Positions 35,850 through 47,135 of a stretch of DNA of 64,000 nucleotides are shown in pieces. A program made the translations under genes and the position numbers. Positions within the stretch are counted from its first letter, which is position 1. Every line of letters starts with the position of its first letter. The stretch is taken from assembly GCF_014196765.1 (NCBI RefSeq), contig NZ_JACIEE010000004.1, positions 513,108 to 577,107 on the forward strand, in the 5' to 3' direction. Under the pieces are notes generated by a model. That model worked only from the letters and a program-made list of their open reading frames with translations. It did not search any database and had not been told where the DNA came from. The DNA is from Mycoplana azooxidifex. Its GTDB lineage: Bacteria > Pseudomonadota > Alphaproteobacteria > Rhizobiales > Rhizobiaceae.

Positions 35850-37654
35850 TGCCGGCGGCCCGCCGCCGGAAGGGACAGGAGGAAGCGCGCGCCCTTGATC
35901 TCGCCGGTGCTGCGGTCGATGATGTTCTCGGCCTTCAGCGTGCCGCCATGGGCCTCGGCGATCTGCCGCGAGATCGAGAGTCCGAGCCCGGAATTCTGCC
36001 CGAAGTCCTCGCTGTCGGGCCGATCCGTATAGAAGCGCTCGAAGATGCGGTCGGTGTCTTCCGCCTGGATTCCGGGTCCGTTGTCCTCGATCTTGACGAT
36101 CCGCCGGCCGTTTCGCCCGTTCGACAGCCGCACGACGATACGCCCGCCGTGTTCGGGCACGAAGGAGCGGGCGTTCTCGATCAGGTTGGTGATGATCTGG
36201 CCGATGCGCAGTTCGTGGCCGCTGATGTCGAAGCGCGCCTTCGGATTGTCGTTGCGGTCGACGACGAAGTCCAGGATCACCGGCTTCTTGTTGCTGCGGA
36301 TCTGGCGCGAGATGTCGACGAGGTCGCCGAGGACCTTCTCGAGGTCCACGGTCCGTGCGTCGCTGCGGGCGAGTTCGGCATCGAGCCGCGAGGCATCGGA
36401 AATGTCGCTGATCAGGCGGTCGAGCCGGCGGACGTCGTGCTGGATGACGTCCATCAGCCGCTTCTTCGATTCATCGGTGCGCGCGAGCGGCAAGGTCTCG
36501 ACGGCGCTTCGCAGCGACGTCAGCGGGTTCTTGAGTTCGTGGCTGACGTCGGCGGCGAAGCTTTCGATCGCGTCGATGCGGTCATAGAGCGCCGTCGTCA
36601 TCTCGCGGATCGCCACCGACAGGTTGCCGATCTCGTCCTGGCGCGAGGAGAAATCGGGAATTTCCTCGCGCTCCTTCGCGCCGCCGCGGCGAACCCGGAT
36701 GGCGGCCGCCGAGAGGCGGCGGAGCGGATTGGCGATCGTGCTGGACAGGAGCAGCGACAGGAACACGTTGCCCAGGGCAGCAACACCGAAGACGCGCATG
36801 ATCGCGAGCCGCTCCGCATGCACGATCTTGTCGATGTCGCCCGCCTGCGTCGAAAGCAGCAGCACCCCGAGGACAGCGCGGAAGCGCTGGACCGGAACCG
36901 CGACCGAAACGATCAGTTCGCCCTTGTCGGTGACGCGCACGACCGCGCCGCGGACGCCGGTGAGCGCATTCATGACCTCCGGATAGATGGAGCCGTCGCC
37001 GCCGGGGGCTTCCTTGTACTCAGGCAGGTTGCCCGGCTGCAGGATGCGGTTGAACCACGCGTTGAACCCGTCGAGGAACGAGGTTTCCTCCGGCTCCACC
37101 GGCGGCAGGTCGAAACGCAGAACCTGGCCCTGGGTATAGAGGTGCCGGGAATCGAGCAGGAGGTTCGCATCCGTGTCATAGATGCGCGCACGCGTCCTGG
37201 TCGGCGAGATGAGGCGCCTGAGGACGGGCGCCACCCGCTCCGGATTGATCGGAAAATCGAGGTCTTCGTCGTTCGGAAGCGGGGTGATGCTCTGGCCGGC
37301 CTGCAGTTCGAGCAGTTTCTCGGGATCGATGGTGATCGAGTTCGTGTCGACGGAGGCCGACGCCGAGATCGCGCCGGCGATGATTTCGCCCTGGGTGAGC
37401 AGGCTCTCCACGCGCGCGTCGATCAGGCCCTCGCGGAACTGGTTCAGGTAGAGGATGCCCGCGACGAGAACGACGAGCGCGACGAGATTGAAGAACAGGA
37501 TCCGGCGCGTCAGGCTGGAAAAGACGGCGTTGCCGAAGATCCGGCGGATCAGCTTGAAGGGATAGGTCCAGTACGAGCGCCCATGCCGGGGGGCGGGGCG
37601 ACCCTCGAGGTCGTCCAACTCCTTGTCCAGCGTGTTTTGCGGTACAGCAGTCAA
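35846..37654 (-). CDS. chvG: Two-component sensor histidine kinase ChvG (ExoS)
   Basis: A 602-residue inner-membrane kinase. Seen: TM1 at about residues 53-72 (FFNLVALVVLVAGILYL), a periplasmic domain of about 210 residues, TM2 at about 286-307, a HAMP region (SSTIANPLRRLS), the H box FAADVSHELKNPLTSL with His372, and an ATPase domain with DNGPGIQ and SGLGLSISRQI. In rhizobia and Agrobacterium it senses acidity and envelope stress and controls exopolysaccharide, motility and virulence or symbiosis through ChvI. The start is a TTG at 37654 with CAGGA upstream. It is followed by overlapping hprK. Confidence 0.95.
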   Translation of the reverse strand: MTAVPQNTLDKELDDLEGRPAPRHGRSYWTYPFKLIRRIFGNAVFSSLTRRILFFNLVALVVLVAGILYLNQFREGLIDARVESLLTQGEIIAGAISASASVDTNSITIDPEKLLELQAGQSITPLPNDEDLDFPINPERVAPVLRRLISPTRTRARIYDTDANLLLDSRHLYTQGQVLRFDLPPVEPEETSFLDGFNAWFNRILQPGNLPEYKEAPGGDGSIYPEVMNALTGVRGAVVRVTDKGELIVSVAVPVQRFRAVLGVLLLSTQAGDIDKIVHAERLAIMRVFGVAALGNVFLSLLLSSTIANPLRRLSAAAIRVRRGGAKEREEIPDFSSRQDEIGNLSVAIREMTTALYDRIDAIESFAADVSHELKNPLTSLRSAVETLPLARTDESKKRLMDVIQHDVRRLDRLISDISDASRLDAELARSDARTVDLEKVLGDLVDISRQIRSNKKPVILDFVVDRNDNPKARFDISGHELRIGQIITNLIENARSFVPEHGGRIVVRLSNGRNGRRIVKIEDNGPGIQAEDTDRIFERFYTDRPDSEDFGQNSGLGLSISRQIAEAHGGTLKAENIIDRSTGEIKGARFLLSLPAAGRRQ

Positions 37655-37776
37655 TGGTCCTGAACGGCTTCTGGCCGCCTCCGTCCCGGCTGGGATGCCA
37701 CCGCCGCCTAGCGATATGCAAGCAAAATCGCATCCGGGCGGCGGCTTTCAGCCGCTTCGGTCCAACCGGCCGGCGT

Positions 37777-38502
37777 TCAGCCGCTCTCGCGGAACCGGTA
37801 GCCGACGCCGTAGAGCGTCTCGATCATGTCGAAGTCGGTATCGACCATCTTGAACTTCTTGCGCAGCCGCTTGATGTGGCTGTCGATGGTGCGGTCGTCG
37901 ACATAGACCTGCTCGTCATAGGCCGCGTCCATCAGTGAATCGCGGCTCTTGACGACACCCGGGCGCTGCGCGAGCGCGTGCAGGATCAGGAACTCGGTGA
38001 CCGTCAGCGTGACCGGCTCGTTCCTCCAGGTGCAGGTGTGGCGCTCCTGGTCCATCGCCAGTTGCCCGCGCTCGAGCGAGCGGGCCTGCGCCTCGCCCGG
38101 CTTCGCCGGCACGACGATACCAGCGGCGGCGGCTTCGCGGTTCGAGGCGCGGCGCAGCACCGCCTTGACGCGCTCGACCAGCAGGCGCTGCGAGAACGGC
38201 TTGGTGATGAAATCGTCCGCGCCCATCTTCAGGCCGAACAACTCGTCGATCTCCTCGTCCTTCGAGGTCAGGAAGATCACCGGAATGTCCGACTTCTGCC
38301 GCAGGCGGCGCAGAAGCTCCATGCCGTCCATGCGCGGCATCTTGATGTCGAAGATCGCCAGCTGCGGCGGGCGGGCGAGAAGGCCGTCGAGGGCGGATGC
38401 GCCGTCCGTGTAGGTCTCCACACGGTATCCTTCGGCTTCCAGCGCGATCGAAACGGACGTCAGGATATTCCTGTCGTCGTCCACCAGCGCGATTGTCTGC
38501 AT
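37777..38502 (-). CDS. chvI: Two-component response regulator ChvI
   Basis: A 241-residue OmpR-family regulator. Seen: [14 protein letters not shown] with the acidic pocket, phospho-acceptor Asp52 in [24 protein letters not shown], and a C-terminal winged helix ending [15 protein letters not shown] and YGVGYRFRE. The ATG at 38502 matches the known ChvI start; the frame is open 37 codons upstream without homology. It is the partner of ChvG, whose gene starts 122 bases downstream, and is divergent from pckA as in Sinorhizobium and Agrobacterium. Confidence 0.96.
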   Translation of the reverse strand: MQTIALVDDDRNILTSVSIALEAEGYRVETYTDGASALDGLLARPPQLAIFDIKMPRMDGMELLRRLRQKSDIPVIFLTSKDEEIDELFGLKMGADDFITKPFSQRLLVERVKAVLRRASNREAAAAGIVVPAKPGEAQARSLERGQLAMDQERHTCTWRNEPVTLTVTEFLILHALAQRPGVVKSRDSLMDAAYDEQVYVDDRTIDSHIKRLRKKFKMVDTDFDMIETLYGVGYRFRESG

Positions 38503-38831
38503 CCTGCTCGTCTCCATGGTCATGTGCGCCTCACTGATTTGCCTGGGCACTTCTTCCCGGCCATCGATATGGTGCGCTTCCTTTGGGGGTAAAGGTGGAA
38601 CAAATTGTGGCAAGCGTCTAGGCGGGGCGATCGACAGCGTGCAGGGCCGCTCGCCGAACCGGCATTTAAATCGATTTTCTAAACGATTTAAAAAGTCAGA
38701 CTATTTATTAAATCGATTAATATACTGATATTGTTGGCCTTTTTTGAAAGTGCGCTTGTCATGCGCAGCGACAGAAGCTAGTTTCCCAGAAAATCCACCC
38801 TCTCCCCTTAAACGCGAAGGAAAACTGGGCC
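38503..38831 (+). promoter_or_regulatory. Divergent chvI/pckA control region with a cluster of ATCGAT-like operators
   Basis: A 329-base gap with no gene. Three related AT-rich sites are seen: TTTAAATCGATTTT (38665-38678), CTAAACGATTTAAA (38679-38692) and ATTAAATCGATTAAT (38707-38721). Sites one and two also form a long inverted repeat with arms TTTAAATCG and CGATTTAAA. TATACT at 38721-38726 is a good -10 for pckA, directly next to the third site. Sites of this form, with a central CG, are typical of LacI-family regulators; PckR is the known LacI-type regulator of pckA in Sinorhizobium (established), its binding here is inferred. Confidence 0.55.
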
Positions 38832-40442
<1,611 letters not shown>

Positions 40443-40468
40443 CATCGTCGCGAGCGGTGATTCACGTG

Positions 40469-40492
40469 AAACCCGGCTCCGGCCGGGTTTTT
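40469..40492 (+). terminator. Rho-independent terminator of pckA
   Basis: Arms AAACCCGGC and GCCGGGTTT with loop TCCG, followed by TT, 26 bases after the pckA stop. The symmetric A/T ends suit termination in either direction. Confidence 0.85.
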
Positions 40493-40578
40493 CGCGTCAT
40501 GGTCCCCGCGGCCTGAAGGACGGCATTCGCTTTTTGCAGTGCATGCGTTATGCAGGGCCATCCACTTAAGGAAGGTCC

Positions 40579-41013
40579 ATGGCCAGCGATCCGCTCCCCA
40601 TAAAAGGTTCCATCGTCATTGCCGGCTGGGAGCTGGTCGAGCAGTTCGTGCTGGCCGGCGGCCCCGGCGGCCAGAACGTCAACAAGGTCTCAACCGCCGT
40701 CCAGCTTTTCTTCGACCTCAGGAACTCGCCTGCGCTAAACGAGCGGGTCAAGGCCAATGCGGCCCGGCTGGCGGGACGGCGGCTGTCAAAGGATGGCGTG
40801 CTGATGATCGAGGCGAACCGGTTCCGCAGCCAGGAGCGCAACCGCGAGGATGCCCGCGAGCGCCTGAAGGCCCTGATCCTGGAGGCAGCCGAGCCACCAC
40901 CACCGCCGCGCAAGAAGACTCGTCCCTCCAGGGGCGCGGTGGAGCGGAGACTGAAGGAAAAGTCCGGCCGCTCCGACGTCAAGCGCATGCGCGCCAAGCC
41001 TGACAAGGATTGA
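40579..41013 (+). CDS. arfB: Alternative ribosome-rescue factor ArfB (peptidyl-tRNA hydrolase)
   Basis: A 144-residue release-factor-like protein. Seen: the catalytic GGQ motif in LAGGPGGQNVNKVSTAV near residue 33, and a basic C-terminal tail (RKKTRPSRGAVERRLKEKSG) that in this family inserts into the empty mRNA channel of stalled ribosomes. It releases nascent chains from non-stop ribosomes independently of tmRNA. The ATG at 40579 has AAGGAAGG upstream. In alphaproteobacteria such as Caulobacter it is the backup to trans-translation. Confidence 0.94.
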   Translation: MASDPLPIKGSIVIAGWELVEQFVLAGGPGGQNVNKVSTAVQLFFDLRNSPALNERVKANAARLAGRRLSKDGVLMIEANRFRSQERNREDARERLKALILEAAEPPPPPRKKTRPSRGAVERRLKEKSGRSDVKRMRAKPDKD

Positions 41014-41122
41014 GCGCCTTGCTGCCGGTTTCGGGTTGACGATGCCGGCACCTGACCTAGTTTCCTCTTGCAGGACAAAGGGTTCGGCTGACCTCGAGCA
41101 GGTCCGGGATTGGGAGAAAACG

Positions 41123-41635
41123 ATGGGTCTCTTCAGCTTTATCAAGAATGCGGGAAAGAAGCTCGGTATCGGCGACGACGAGCCGCCGGAAGCCGAGGCC
41201 GTGAAGAAGGAATTGGACTCCTTCGGGCTCGGCACGGACAAGGTCGAGATTTCGATGGATGGCGACAAATGCGTCCTGAAGGGCGTGGTGGCCGACCAGA
41301 GCATCTTCGAGAAGGCCGTCGTTGCCGTCGGCAACACCCTCGGCATCTCCAAGGTCGAGGCCGCCGACCTCAAGATCGTTGCCCCCGAGTCCGGACTGAA
41401 GCTCGCCGAGGCCGACATGACGGCGCTGGTGAACGCGGCGACTCCGGCTAAGGAGCCCGTCTTCCATACGGTCAAGAAGGGCGACAATCTCTGGAAGATC
41501 GCCGAGGCCGCCTACGGCAAGGGCAAGGGCGCCAAGCACAAGGTGATCTTCGAGGCCAACCGGCCGATGCTGAGCGATCCGGACAAGATCTACTCCGGGC
41601 AGGTGCTCCGGATCCCGGACCTCAACGAGGCCTGA
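41123..41635 (+). CDS. BON and LysM domain protein (Kbp/YgaU type)
   Basis: A 170-residue cytosolic protein similar to the potassium-binding protein Kbp/YgaU of E. coli (149 residues). Seen: start MGLFSFIKNAGKKLG, a BON domain in the first half (VEISMDGDKCVLKGVVADQ in segments), and a LysM domain from about residue 115 (FHTVKKGDNLWKIAEAAYG) to the end (YSGQVLRIPDLNEA). No signal peptide is visible, so it should not act on the cell wall despite the LysM. The ATG at 41123 has a GGGAG site; the frame is open 29 codons upstream without homology. A role in potassium sensing or stress is inferred from the family only. Confidence 0.85.
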   Translation: MGLFSFIKNAGKKLGIGDDEPPEAEAVKKELDSFGLGTDKVEISMDGDKCVLKGVVADQSIFEKAVVAVGNTLGISKVEAADLKIVAPESGLKLAEADMTALVNAATPAKEPVFHTVKKGDNLWKIAEAAYGKGKGAKHKVIFEANRPMLSDPDKIYSGQVLRIPDLNEA

Positions 41636-41673
41636 TTGCGGGCAAAGCAGATGGCGGCAGGCGGTGCGGGCGA

Positions 41674-42291
41674 ATGACAGGGCATGAGTTCCTCCCGGGC
41701 TTTCGCTATCTCCCCGGTCATTTCTCTCGCTCGGAGCAGGAGACGCTGGTCGCCGAGATCAGGGCGGTCGCGGCCGCCGCACCGCTCTACGTTCCCGCGA
41801 TGCCGAAGACCGGCCAGCCCATGTCCGTCCGCATGACCAATTGCGGCTCGCTCGGCTGGGTGACGGACCGGGACGGCGGATATCGCTATCAGGAGCGTCA
41901 CCCCGTCAGCGGGGAGCCGTGGCCGCCGATTCCGGCGGCCTTGCTGCGTCTGTGGGAAGAGGTGTCCTTATATCCGACGCCGCCGCAGGCCTGCCTGGTC
42001 AATTTCTACAATGGCGCGGCAAGGATGGGCCTGCACCAGGACCGCGACGAGCGGAACCTCGAGGCACCCGTCGTCTCGGTGTCGCTGGGCGACCAGTGCC
42101 TGTTTCGCATCGGCGGGACGTCGCGCCGTGATCCGACCCGATCGCTGCGCCTGTCGAGCGGCGACGTGGTGGTGCTCGGGGGCGAAAGCCGGCTCAGCTT
42201 CCACGGCGTCGACCGCATCTATCCCGGTACCTCGACACTTCTGAAGGATGGCGGGCGGATCACCCTGACGCTGCGGCGCGTCGATCCCTAA
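41674..42291 (+). CDS. alkB: Alpha-ketoglutarate-dependent DNA repair dioxygenase AlkB
   Basis: A 205-residue Fe(II)/2-oxoglutarate dioxygenase that removes methyl groups from 1-methyladenine and 3-methylcytosine. Seen: the metal triad His121 and Asp123 in MGLHQDRDE and His177 in LSFHGVDR, then the 2-oxoglutarate-binding arginines in GRITLTLRRV (195 and 201). Length and motif spacing match E. coli AlkB (216 residues). It starts 38 bases after the Kbp-like gene, with a weak ribosome site. It converges on coaA across 15 bases. Confidence 0.93.
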   Translation: MTGHEFLPGFRYLPGHFSRSEQETLVAEIRAVAAAAPLYVPAMPKTGQPMSVRMTNCGSLGWVTDRDGGYRYQERHPVSGEPWPPIPAALLRLWEEVSLYPTPPQACLVNFYNGAARMGLHQDRDERNLEAPVVSVSLGDQCLFRIGGTSRRDPTRSLRLSSGDVVVLGGESRLSFHGVDRIYPGTSTLLKDGGRITLTLRRVDP

Positions 42292-42306
42292 GGTGGCGGT
42301 GGACCG

Positions 42307-43305
42307 TCAGATCTTGCGCAGGCCCACCGTCTCGACCAGGTGGTTCTCGCCCTTCTGCAGGATCAGGTCTGCGCGGGGCCGGGTCGGCAGGATGTTCTGG
42401 CGCAGGTTCTTCAGGTTGGTGTTCTGCCACAACCCTTCGGCGATCGACGCGGCCTCCTCATCGCTGACGAGCGAGTAGCGGTTGAAGTAGGAATCCGGGT
42501 TCTTGAAGGCGGTCTCGCGCAGCCGCATGAAGCGCTCCACGTACCAGCTGTGGATCAGGGCCTCGTCGGCATCGATGTAGATCGAAAAGTCGAAAAAGTC
42601 GGACACCATCGGCACGACCTTGCCGTCCGCCGGCAGGCTGCGCGACTGCAGCACGTTGATGCCCTCGAAGATCAGGATGTCCGGCCGATGGATCACCTGG
42701 AACTGGTCCGGCAGCACATCATAGGTCAGGTGCGAGTAGGTCGGCGCCTTGACGTTGGGCTGGCCCGCCTTGATCGCCGACAGGAAGCGCAAGAGCGAGC
42801 CCATGTCGTAGCTTTCCGGAAAGCCCTTCCGGTCCATCATGTTTTCGCGCTTCAGGACCGCGTTTGGATGGAGAAAGCCGTCAGTCGTGACGAGATCGAC
42901 CTTGGGGCTCGACGGCCAGCGAGACAGAAGCTCGGCGAGAATGCGGGCGGTGGTCGACTTGCCGACCGCCACCGAGCCGGCGATGCCGATGACGAAGGGC
43001 GTCTTGGACTCGTCCGAGAGGCTCAGGAAGCGCTTGCGCTGCTGGAACAGAAGCTGCGACGATTCCACGTGGGCCGAAAGCAGCCGCGACAGCGACAGGT
43101 AGATGCGACGCACTTCGTCCAGGTCGATCGGGTCGTTCAGCGAGCGCAGCCGCTGCACTTCGTCCGCCGCAAGCGTCATCGGTGTGTCGGCGCGGAACTG
43201 CGACCATTCCTCGGCGGAGAAGAAGCGATAGGGCGAATAGTGGTGGTTGCCGTAGTCGTCGGGAATGTCGGCCCGGGTCTGGCCGTGCGGGGGCTGCGCT
43301 ATCAT
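42307..43305 (-). CDS. coaA: Type I pantothenate kinase
   Basis: A 332-residue P-loop kinase catalysing the first step of coenzyme A synthesis. Seen: Walker [18 protein letters not shown], the [12 protein letters not shown] segment, KGFPESYD and the pantothenate-site [10 protein letters not shown] region. The length is that of bacterial CoaA (316 in E. coli) plus a short N-terminal extension. It begins in a four-base overlap (ATGA) with the hisE stop and is the last gene of the histidine operon. Confidence 0.96.
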   Translation of the reverse strand: MIAQPPHGQTRADIPDDYGNHHYSPYRFFSAEEWSQFRADTPMTLAADEVQRLRSLNDPIDLDEVRRIYLSLSRLLSAHVESSQLLFQQRKRFLSLSDESKTPFVIGIAGSVAVGKSTTARILAELLSRWPSSPKVDLVTTDGFLHPNAVLKRENMMDRKGFPESYDMGSLLRFLSAIKAGQPNVKAPTYSHLTYDVLPDQFQVIHRPDILIFEGINVLQSRSLPADGKVVPMVSDFFDFSIYIDADEALIHSWYVERFMRLRETAFKNPDSYFNRYSLVSDEEAASIAEGLWQNTNLKNLRQNILPTRPRADLILQKGENHLVETVGLRKI

Positions 43306-43622
43306 TTCGTCCGGCTCGCCTTCTCGGCGATCCCGGACTGGCCGGTCCGCCGCTCGAGTTCCTCCATCACCTCGGCAACGGTGACCCCGCCGATCTTCAG
43401 GACCACGAGGAGGTGATAAAGCAGGTCAGCGCTCTCGCTGACCAGCGCGTTGCGCTCGCCTTCGATCGCCGCGATCACCGTTTCCACCGCCTCCTCGCCC
43501 AGCTTCTTGGCCGCCTTCGGTTGGCCGGCGGCGACGAGATTTGCCGTCCAGGATTCCTCTGCGGAAGCCGCCGCCCGTTTCGCGACGATCCGTTCCAGGT
43601 CGGCAAAAGTGAAATCGCTCAT
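43302..43622 (-). CDS. hisE: Phosphoribosyl-ATP pyrophosphatase
   Basis: A 106-residue all-helical MazG-like pyrophosphatase, second step of histidine synthesis. Seen: [14 protein letters not shown] and a downstream [13 protein letters not shown], which supply the Mg-binding acids (ExxE and ExxD). It is a stand-alone protein, not fused to HisI. The ATG at 43622 follows GAGGAGA. It overlaps coaA by four bases and follows hisF by 14 bases. Confidence 0.95.
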   Translation of the reverse strand: MSDFTFADLERIVAKRAAASAEESWTANLVAAGQPKAAKKLGEEAVETVIAAIEGERNALVSESADLLYHLLVVLKIGGVTVAEVMEELERRTGQSGIAEKASRTK

Positions 43623-43636
43623 CGAAGTTCGTCTCC

Positions 43637-44413
43637 TCAGTCGAGCCGCATGGCGATGCCGTGATCGGCCATGTAGCGCTTGGCCTCGCCGACCGTATAG
43701 GTGCCGAAGTGGAAGATGGAGGCGGCAAGCACGGCGGTCGCATGCCCGTCGCGGATGCCCTCCACAAGGTGGTCGAGATTGCCGACGCCGCCCGAGGCGA
43801 TCACCGGCACGGGCACCCGGTCGGCGATCGTGCGGGTCAGCGCGATGTCGTAACCGCCCTTCTGGCCGTCGCGGTCCATGGAGGTCAGCAGCAGCTCGCC
43901 CGCGCCGCGTTCCACCATCTTCTCGGCAAAGGCCACGGCATCGATGCCGGTCGCCTGCCGCCCGCCATGGGTGAAGATCTCCCAGCGGTCCTCCTCGCCC
44001 TCCTTCGACACCTTCTTCGAATCGATCGAGACGACGATGCACTGGTTGCCGAACTTGTCGGCTGCCTCGGCGACGAAATCCGGGTCCTTGACCGCCGCCG
44101 AGTTGATCGAGACCTTGTCGGCGCCCGCGAGCAGGAGCTTGCGGATATCGGCGATGGCGCGCACGCCGCCGCCGACCGTCAGCGGCATGAAGCAGTGCTC
44201 CGCCGTGCGCGCCACGACGTCGAAGATTGTGTCGCGATTGTCGGAGGAGGCAGTGATGTCGAGGAAGCACAACTCGTCGGCGCCGGCGGCGTCATAGGCC
44301 TTGGCCGATTCCACCGGATCGCCGGCATCCACCAGGTTGACGAAGCTGACGCCCTTGACCACGCGGCCGTCCTTGACGTCGAGGCAGGGAATGACGCGAG
44401 CTTTCAGGGTCAT
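43637..44413 (-). CDS. hisF: Imidazole glycerol phosphate synthase, cyclase subunit
   Basis: A 258-residue (beta/alpha)8 enzyme using ammonia from HisH to form imidazole glycerol phosphate and AICAR. Seen: [16 protein letters not shown] with catalytic Asp11, [36 protein letters not shown] with the second catalytic Asp, and the phosphate site [11 protein letters not shown]. It starts in a four-base overlap with the hisA stop. Confidence 0.97.
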   Translation of the reverse strand: MTLKARVIPCLDVKDGRVVKGVSFVNLVDAGDPVESAKAYDAAGADELCFLDITASSDNRDTIFDVVARTAEHCFMPLTVGGGVRAIADIRKLLLAGADKVSINSAAVKDPDFVAEAADKFGNQCIVVSIDSKKVSKEGEEDRWEIFTHGGRQATGIDAVAFAEKMVERGAGELLLTSMDRDGQKGGYDIALTRTIADRVPVPVIASGGVGNLDHLVEGIRDGHATAVLAASIFHFGTYTVGEAKRYMADHGIAMRLD

Positions 44414-45153
44414 GCCTTCCTTCCTTTCGCCGCGCGGATCAGCGAAAGCGCCTCCTGCGGATCGATCCGCCCATCATAGAGCGCGCGGCCGGAGATCGCA
44501 CCTTCGAGTTTGGCGGCATCCGGCTCGAGCATCCGGCGGATGTCGTCCATCGAGGCGAGGCCGCCCGAGGCGATCACGGGGATGGAGACGGCTTCGGCCA
44601 GCTCGAGCGTGGACGCCCAGTTGATGCCGGCCAGGATGCCGTCGCGGTCGATATCGGTATAGATGATCGCGGCCACCCCCGCGCCCTCGAACTTCTTCGC
44701 AAGCTCGACGACGCCGAGCTCGGAGGCCTCCGCCCAGCCTTCGACCGCGACCTTGCCGCCCTTGGCGTCGATCCCGACGGCAACCTTGCCGGGGAAGCGC
44801 CTGCACGCCTCGACCACCAGCGCCGGATCGCGCACGGCAACGGTGCCGAGGATCACGCGGGCCAGGCCACGCGATAGCCAGTTCTCGATGTGATCGAGCG
44901 TGCGGATCCCGCCGCCGAGCTGCACCGGGTTCTTCGTGGCCTTCAGGATCGCATCGACGGCCGCGCCGTTCACCGTCTCGCCGGCGAAGGCGCCATTGAG
45001 GTCGACCACGTGCAGCCACTCGAACCCCTGCTCCTCGAAGGCGCGCGCCTGCGCTCCCGGATCAGGATTGTAGACGGTGGCCTGCTCCATGTCGCCGAGC
45101 TTGAGGCGGACGCACTGGCCGTCCTTGAGGTCGATTGCGGGAAAGAGGATCAT
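44410..45153 (-). CDS. hisA: ProFAR isomerase (phosphoribosylformimino-AICAR-P isomerase)
   Basis: A 247-residue (beta/alpha)8 isomerase acting just before HisF/HisH. Seen: [15 protein letters not shown] with the catalytic Asp8, [43 protein letters not shown] with the second catalytic Asp and [13 protein letters not shown]. The ATG at 45153 has GAAAGAGG upstream (minus strand). It shares an ATGA overlap with hisF and is separated from hisH by 33 bases. Confidence 0.97.
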   Translation of the reverse strand: MILFPAIDLKDGQCVRLKLGDMEQATVYNPDPGAQARAFEEQGFEWLHVVDLNGAFAGETVNGAAVDAILKATKNPVQLGGGIRTLDHIENWLSRGLARVILGTVAVRDPALVVEACRRFPGKVAVGIDAKGGKVAVEGWAEASELGVVELAKKFEGAGVAAIIYTDIDRDGILAGINWASTLELAEAVSIPVIASGGLASMDDIRRMLEPDAAKLEGAISGRALYDGRIDPQEALSLIRAAKGRKA

Positions 45154-45186
45154 CGTATCTGTCGTCCGTTCGATCGGCGCGGGCTC

Positions 45187-45843
45187 TTAAGGCTTCCAGC
45201 GCAGGAAATTGGTGATCAGGGCGAGGCCTAGCATCTGGCTCTTCTCCGGATGGAACTGCGCGCCCGCCTTGTTGTCGCGGGCGACGAAGGCGGTCGTCGG
45301 TCCGCCGTAGTCGACGGTCGCGACCACGTCGTCCGGGTTCTCCGCCTGCAGGTGGTAAGAATGGACGAAATAGGCGTGCAGGCCGCCGTCGCCGGTGGGG
45401 ATGCCGGAAAAGAGGGGATGCTCGCGGTGGAGCGTCAGCGTGTTCCAGCCGATCTGCGGGATTTTCAGCGCCGGGTCGCCAGGCTGCATCGGCACGACGT
45501 CGCCGGGGATCCAGTCAAGCCCCGCGGTCACTGTCTTTTCCAGCCCGCGCGAGGACATCAGCTGCATGCCGACGCAGATGCCGAGGAAGGGGCGGCCGCC
45601 GAGCTCGATGGCTTCGCGCAGCGCTTCGGTCATGCCGCCGGCGGCATCCAGGCCGCGCCGGCAGTCGGCATAGGCCCCGACGCCGGGAAGGACGACGCGA
45701 TCGGCCGAGGCGACGCGCTCGGGCCGGTCGGTCAGGTCGATCTCTGCTTCGATGCTGGCTTCGCGCGCTGCGCGCTCGAAGGCCTTGGTCGCCGAGCGCA
45801 GGTTGCCCGAACCGTAGTCGATGATGGCCACGCGCATCGTCAT
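45187..45843 (-). CDS. hisH: Imidazole glycerol phosphate synthase, glutaminase subunit
   Basis: A 218-residue class I glutamine amidotransferase that channels ammonia to HisF. Seen: [13 protein letters not shown] with the oxyanion-strand motif, [11 protein letters not shown], the nucleophile elbow [11 protein letters not shown] with the catalytic Cys, and the catalytic His-x-Glu in [10 protein letters not shown]. The ATG at 45843 overlaps the stop of the DUF2628 gene (ATGA), which supports this start over the one two codons later. Confidence 0.96.
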   Translation of the reverse strand: MTMRVAIIDYGSGNLRSATKAFERAAREASIEAEIDLTDRPERVASADRVVLPGVGAYADCRRGLDAAGGMTEALREAIELGGRPFLGICVGMQLMSSRGLEKTVTAGLDWIPGDVVPMQPGDPALKIPQIGWNTLTLHREHPLFSGIPTGDGGLHAYFVHSYHLQAENPDDVVATVDYGGPTTAFVARDNKAGAQFHPEKSQMLGLALITNFLRWKP

Positions 45844-46310
45844 TCTCCGTCATAGCCGAGGAGGCCGAGCGCGGGCGGGCGGGTGGCCTTGGTCGAGGTG
45901 TCGGAAGGGGGCAGGGGCGCCGTTGCCGTGCCGGCCGGCGCCGCGTTCTCGCTGTAGTAGATCAGTTCCGCCGTTTCCAGGTCGGGCGCGGTGACGACCG
46001 AGCGCAGCGTCCAGTCGCGGGCCTCGCGGGAGCGGACGAGCGCCTGCGGTCCCTCGAGCGCGACCAACAGCGAGATCGCAGCCGAAAGCACCCAGCCGGT
46101 CAGTGAGAGTTCGGACGAGGCGGACAGCGCGGTCGCGGCAAACTGCCCGACAAGCGCAAGCGCGCCCCAGAACCAGAGCCGATGGACCAGCAGCCAGATG
46201 GCGGGGAAGAAGAACGCGGTCCAGCGGAAGCCGTCGCGGATGAAGGCCGCCTTCTCGGCCGCGGCCGGTTCGCCGGGCGGTGTCAGGATCAGGTAGCTCG
46301 CGGTGGTCAA
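45840..46310 (-). CDS. DUF2628 family membrane protein
   Basis: A 156-residue protein of unknown function. Seen: an N-terminal [20 protein letters not shown] typical of DUF2628, two to three hydrophobic segments ([16 protein letters not shown] and [14 protein letters not shown]), and a soluble proline/threonine-rich C-terminal tail. The start is a TTG at 46310 with AGGA eight bases upstream. It lies between hisB and hisH in the histidine operon and overlaps hisH by four bases, so it is translated with the pathway, but nothing in it suggests an enzyme. Confidence 0.8.
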   Translation of the reverse strand: MTTASYLILTPPGEPAAAEKAAFIRDGFRWTAFFFPAIWLLVHRLWFWGALALVGQFAATALSASSELSLTGWVLSAAISLLVALEGPQALVRSREARDWTLRSVVTAPDLETAELIYYSENAAPAGTATAPLPPSDTSTKATRPPALGLLGYDGE

Positions 46311-46335
46311 CGGGATTGTCCTGCCGGTCTGCCGG

Positions 46336-46929
46336 TCAGGCCAGCGAACCCTTCGTCGAAGGGATGCGGCCTTGCTGGCGGGGATCGATTTCGGTTGCCG
46401 CGCGCAGCACCCGGGCGACGGATTTGAAGCAGGTCTCGGCGATATGATGGTTGTTGGCGCCGTAGATGTTCTGGATATGCAGGGTGATACCGGCGTTCTG
46501 CGCCAGCGCCTGGAAGAACTCCCGCACCAGTTCCGTGTCGAAGGTGCCGATCTTCGGCGCGGAGAAGGCGACGTTCCAGACGAGGAAGGGCCGGCCGGAG
46601 ACGTCGACCGCAGCCCGCGTCATCGTCTCGTCCATGGCGAGGTCAAGGGAGGCGTAGCGGGTGATGCCGCGTCGGTCGCCGAGCGCCTTCGCGATCGCCT
46701 GTCCGATCGCGATCCCCGTGTCCTCGACGGCGTGGTGGTCATCGACGTGCAGGTCGCCACTCGTCTCGATCTCCATGTCGATCAGGGAATGGCGCGACAA
46801 CTGGTCCAGCATATGGTCGAAGAAGCCGACGCCGGTCGAGATCTTCGACGTGCCTGTACCGTCGATGTCGACCGTCACCGATACGGCCGTCTCGTTGGTC
46901 TTGCGGGAGATGCTGGCTTTGCGGCTCAT
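46336..46929 (-). CDS. hisB: Imidazoleglycerol-phosphate dehydratase
   Basis: A 197-residue monofunctional IGPD, without the phosphatase domain of the E. coli protein. Seen: the manganese-binding repeats [25 protein letters not shown], and [13 protein letters not shown], plus SGRPFLVWN. The ATG at 46929 follows AGGG; the frame is open further upstream without homology. It is the first gene of the operon hisB-DUF2628-hisH-hisA-hisF-hisE-coaA and is divergent from hslV across 206 bases. Confidence 0.95.
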   Translation of the reverse strand: MSRKASISRKTNETAVSVTVDIDGTGTSKISTGVGFFDHMLDQLSRHSLIDMEIETSGDLHVDDHHAVEDTGIAIGQAIAKALGDRRGITRYASLDLAMDETMTRAAVDVSGRPFLVWNVAFSAPKIGTFDTELVREFFQALAQNAGITLHIQNIYGANNHHIAETCFKSVARVLRAATEIDPRQQGRIPSTKGSLA

Positions 46930-47135
46930 GGATGGACCCTGGATCGACGACGACATTCTTTGCCGTCCCATATCAGGCGAAAGGGCAAAAGGCCAGCATT
47001 GCGACATCGACGCGCCGGCGCCTTGGCTGCCGATTGCAATCGTCATTTCACCGCCTACATAGGGGTCGATAGAGCCGGCCCATTTCGGGCGGCGCGCGCC
47101 CGGCTTCGGCGGGTGCGAGATCTTCAGGTGCATCT

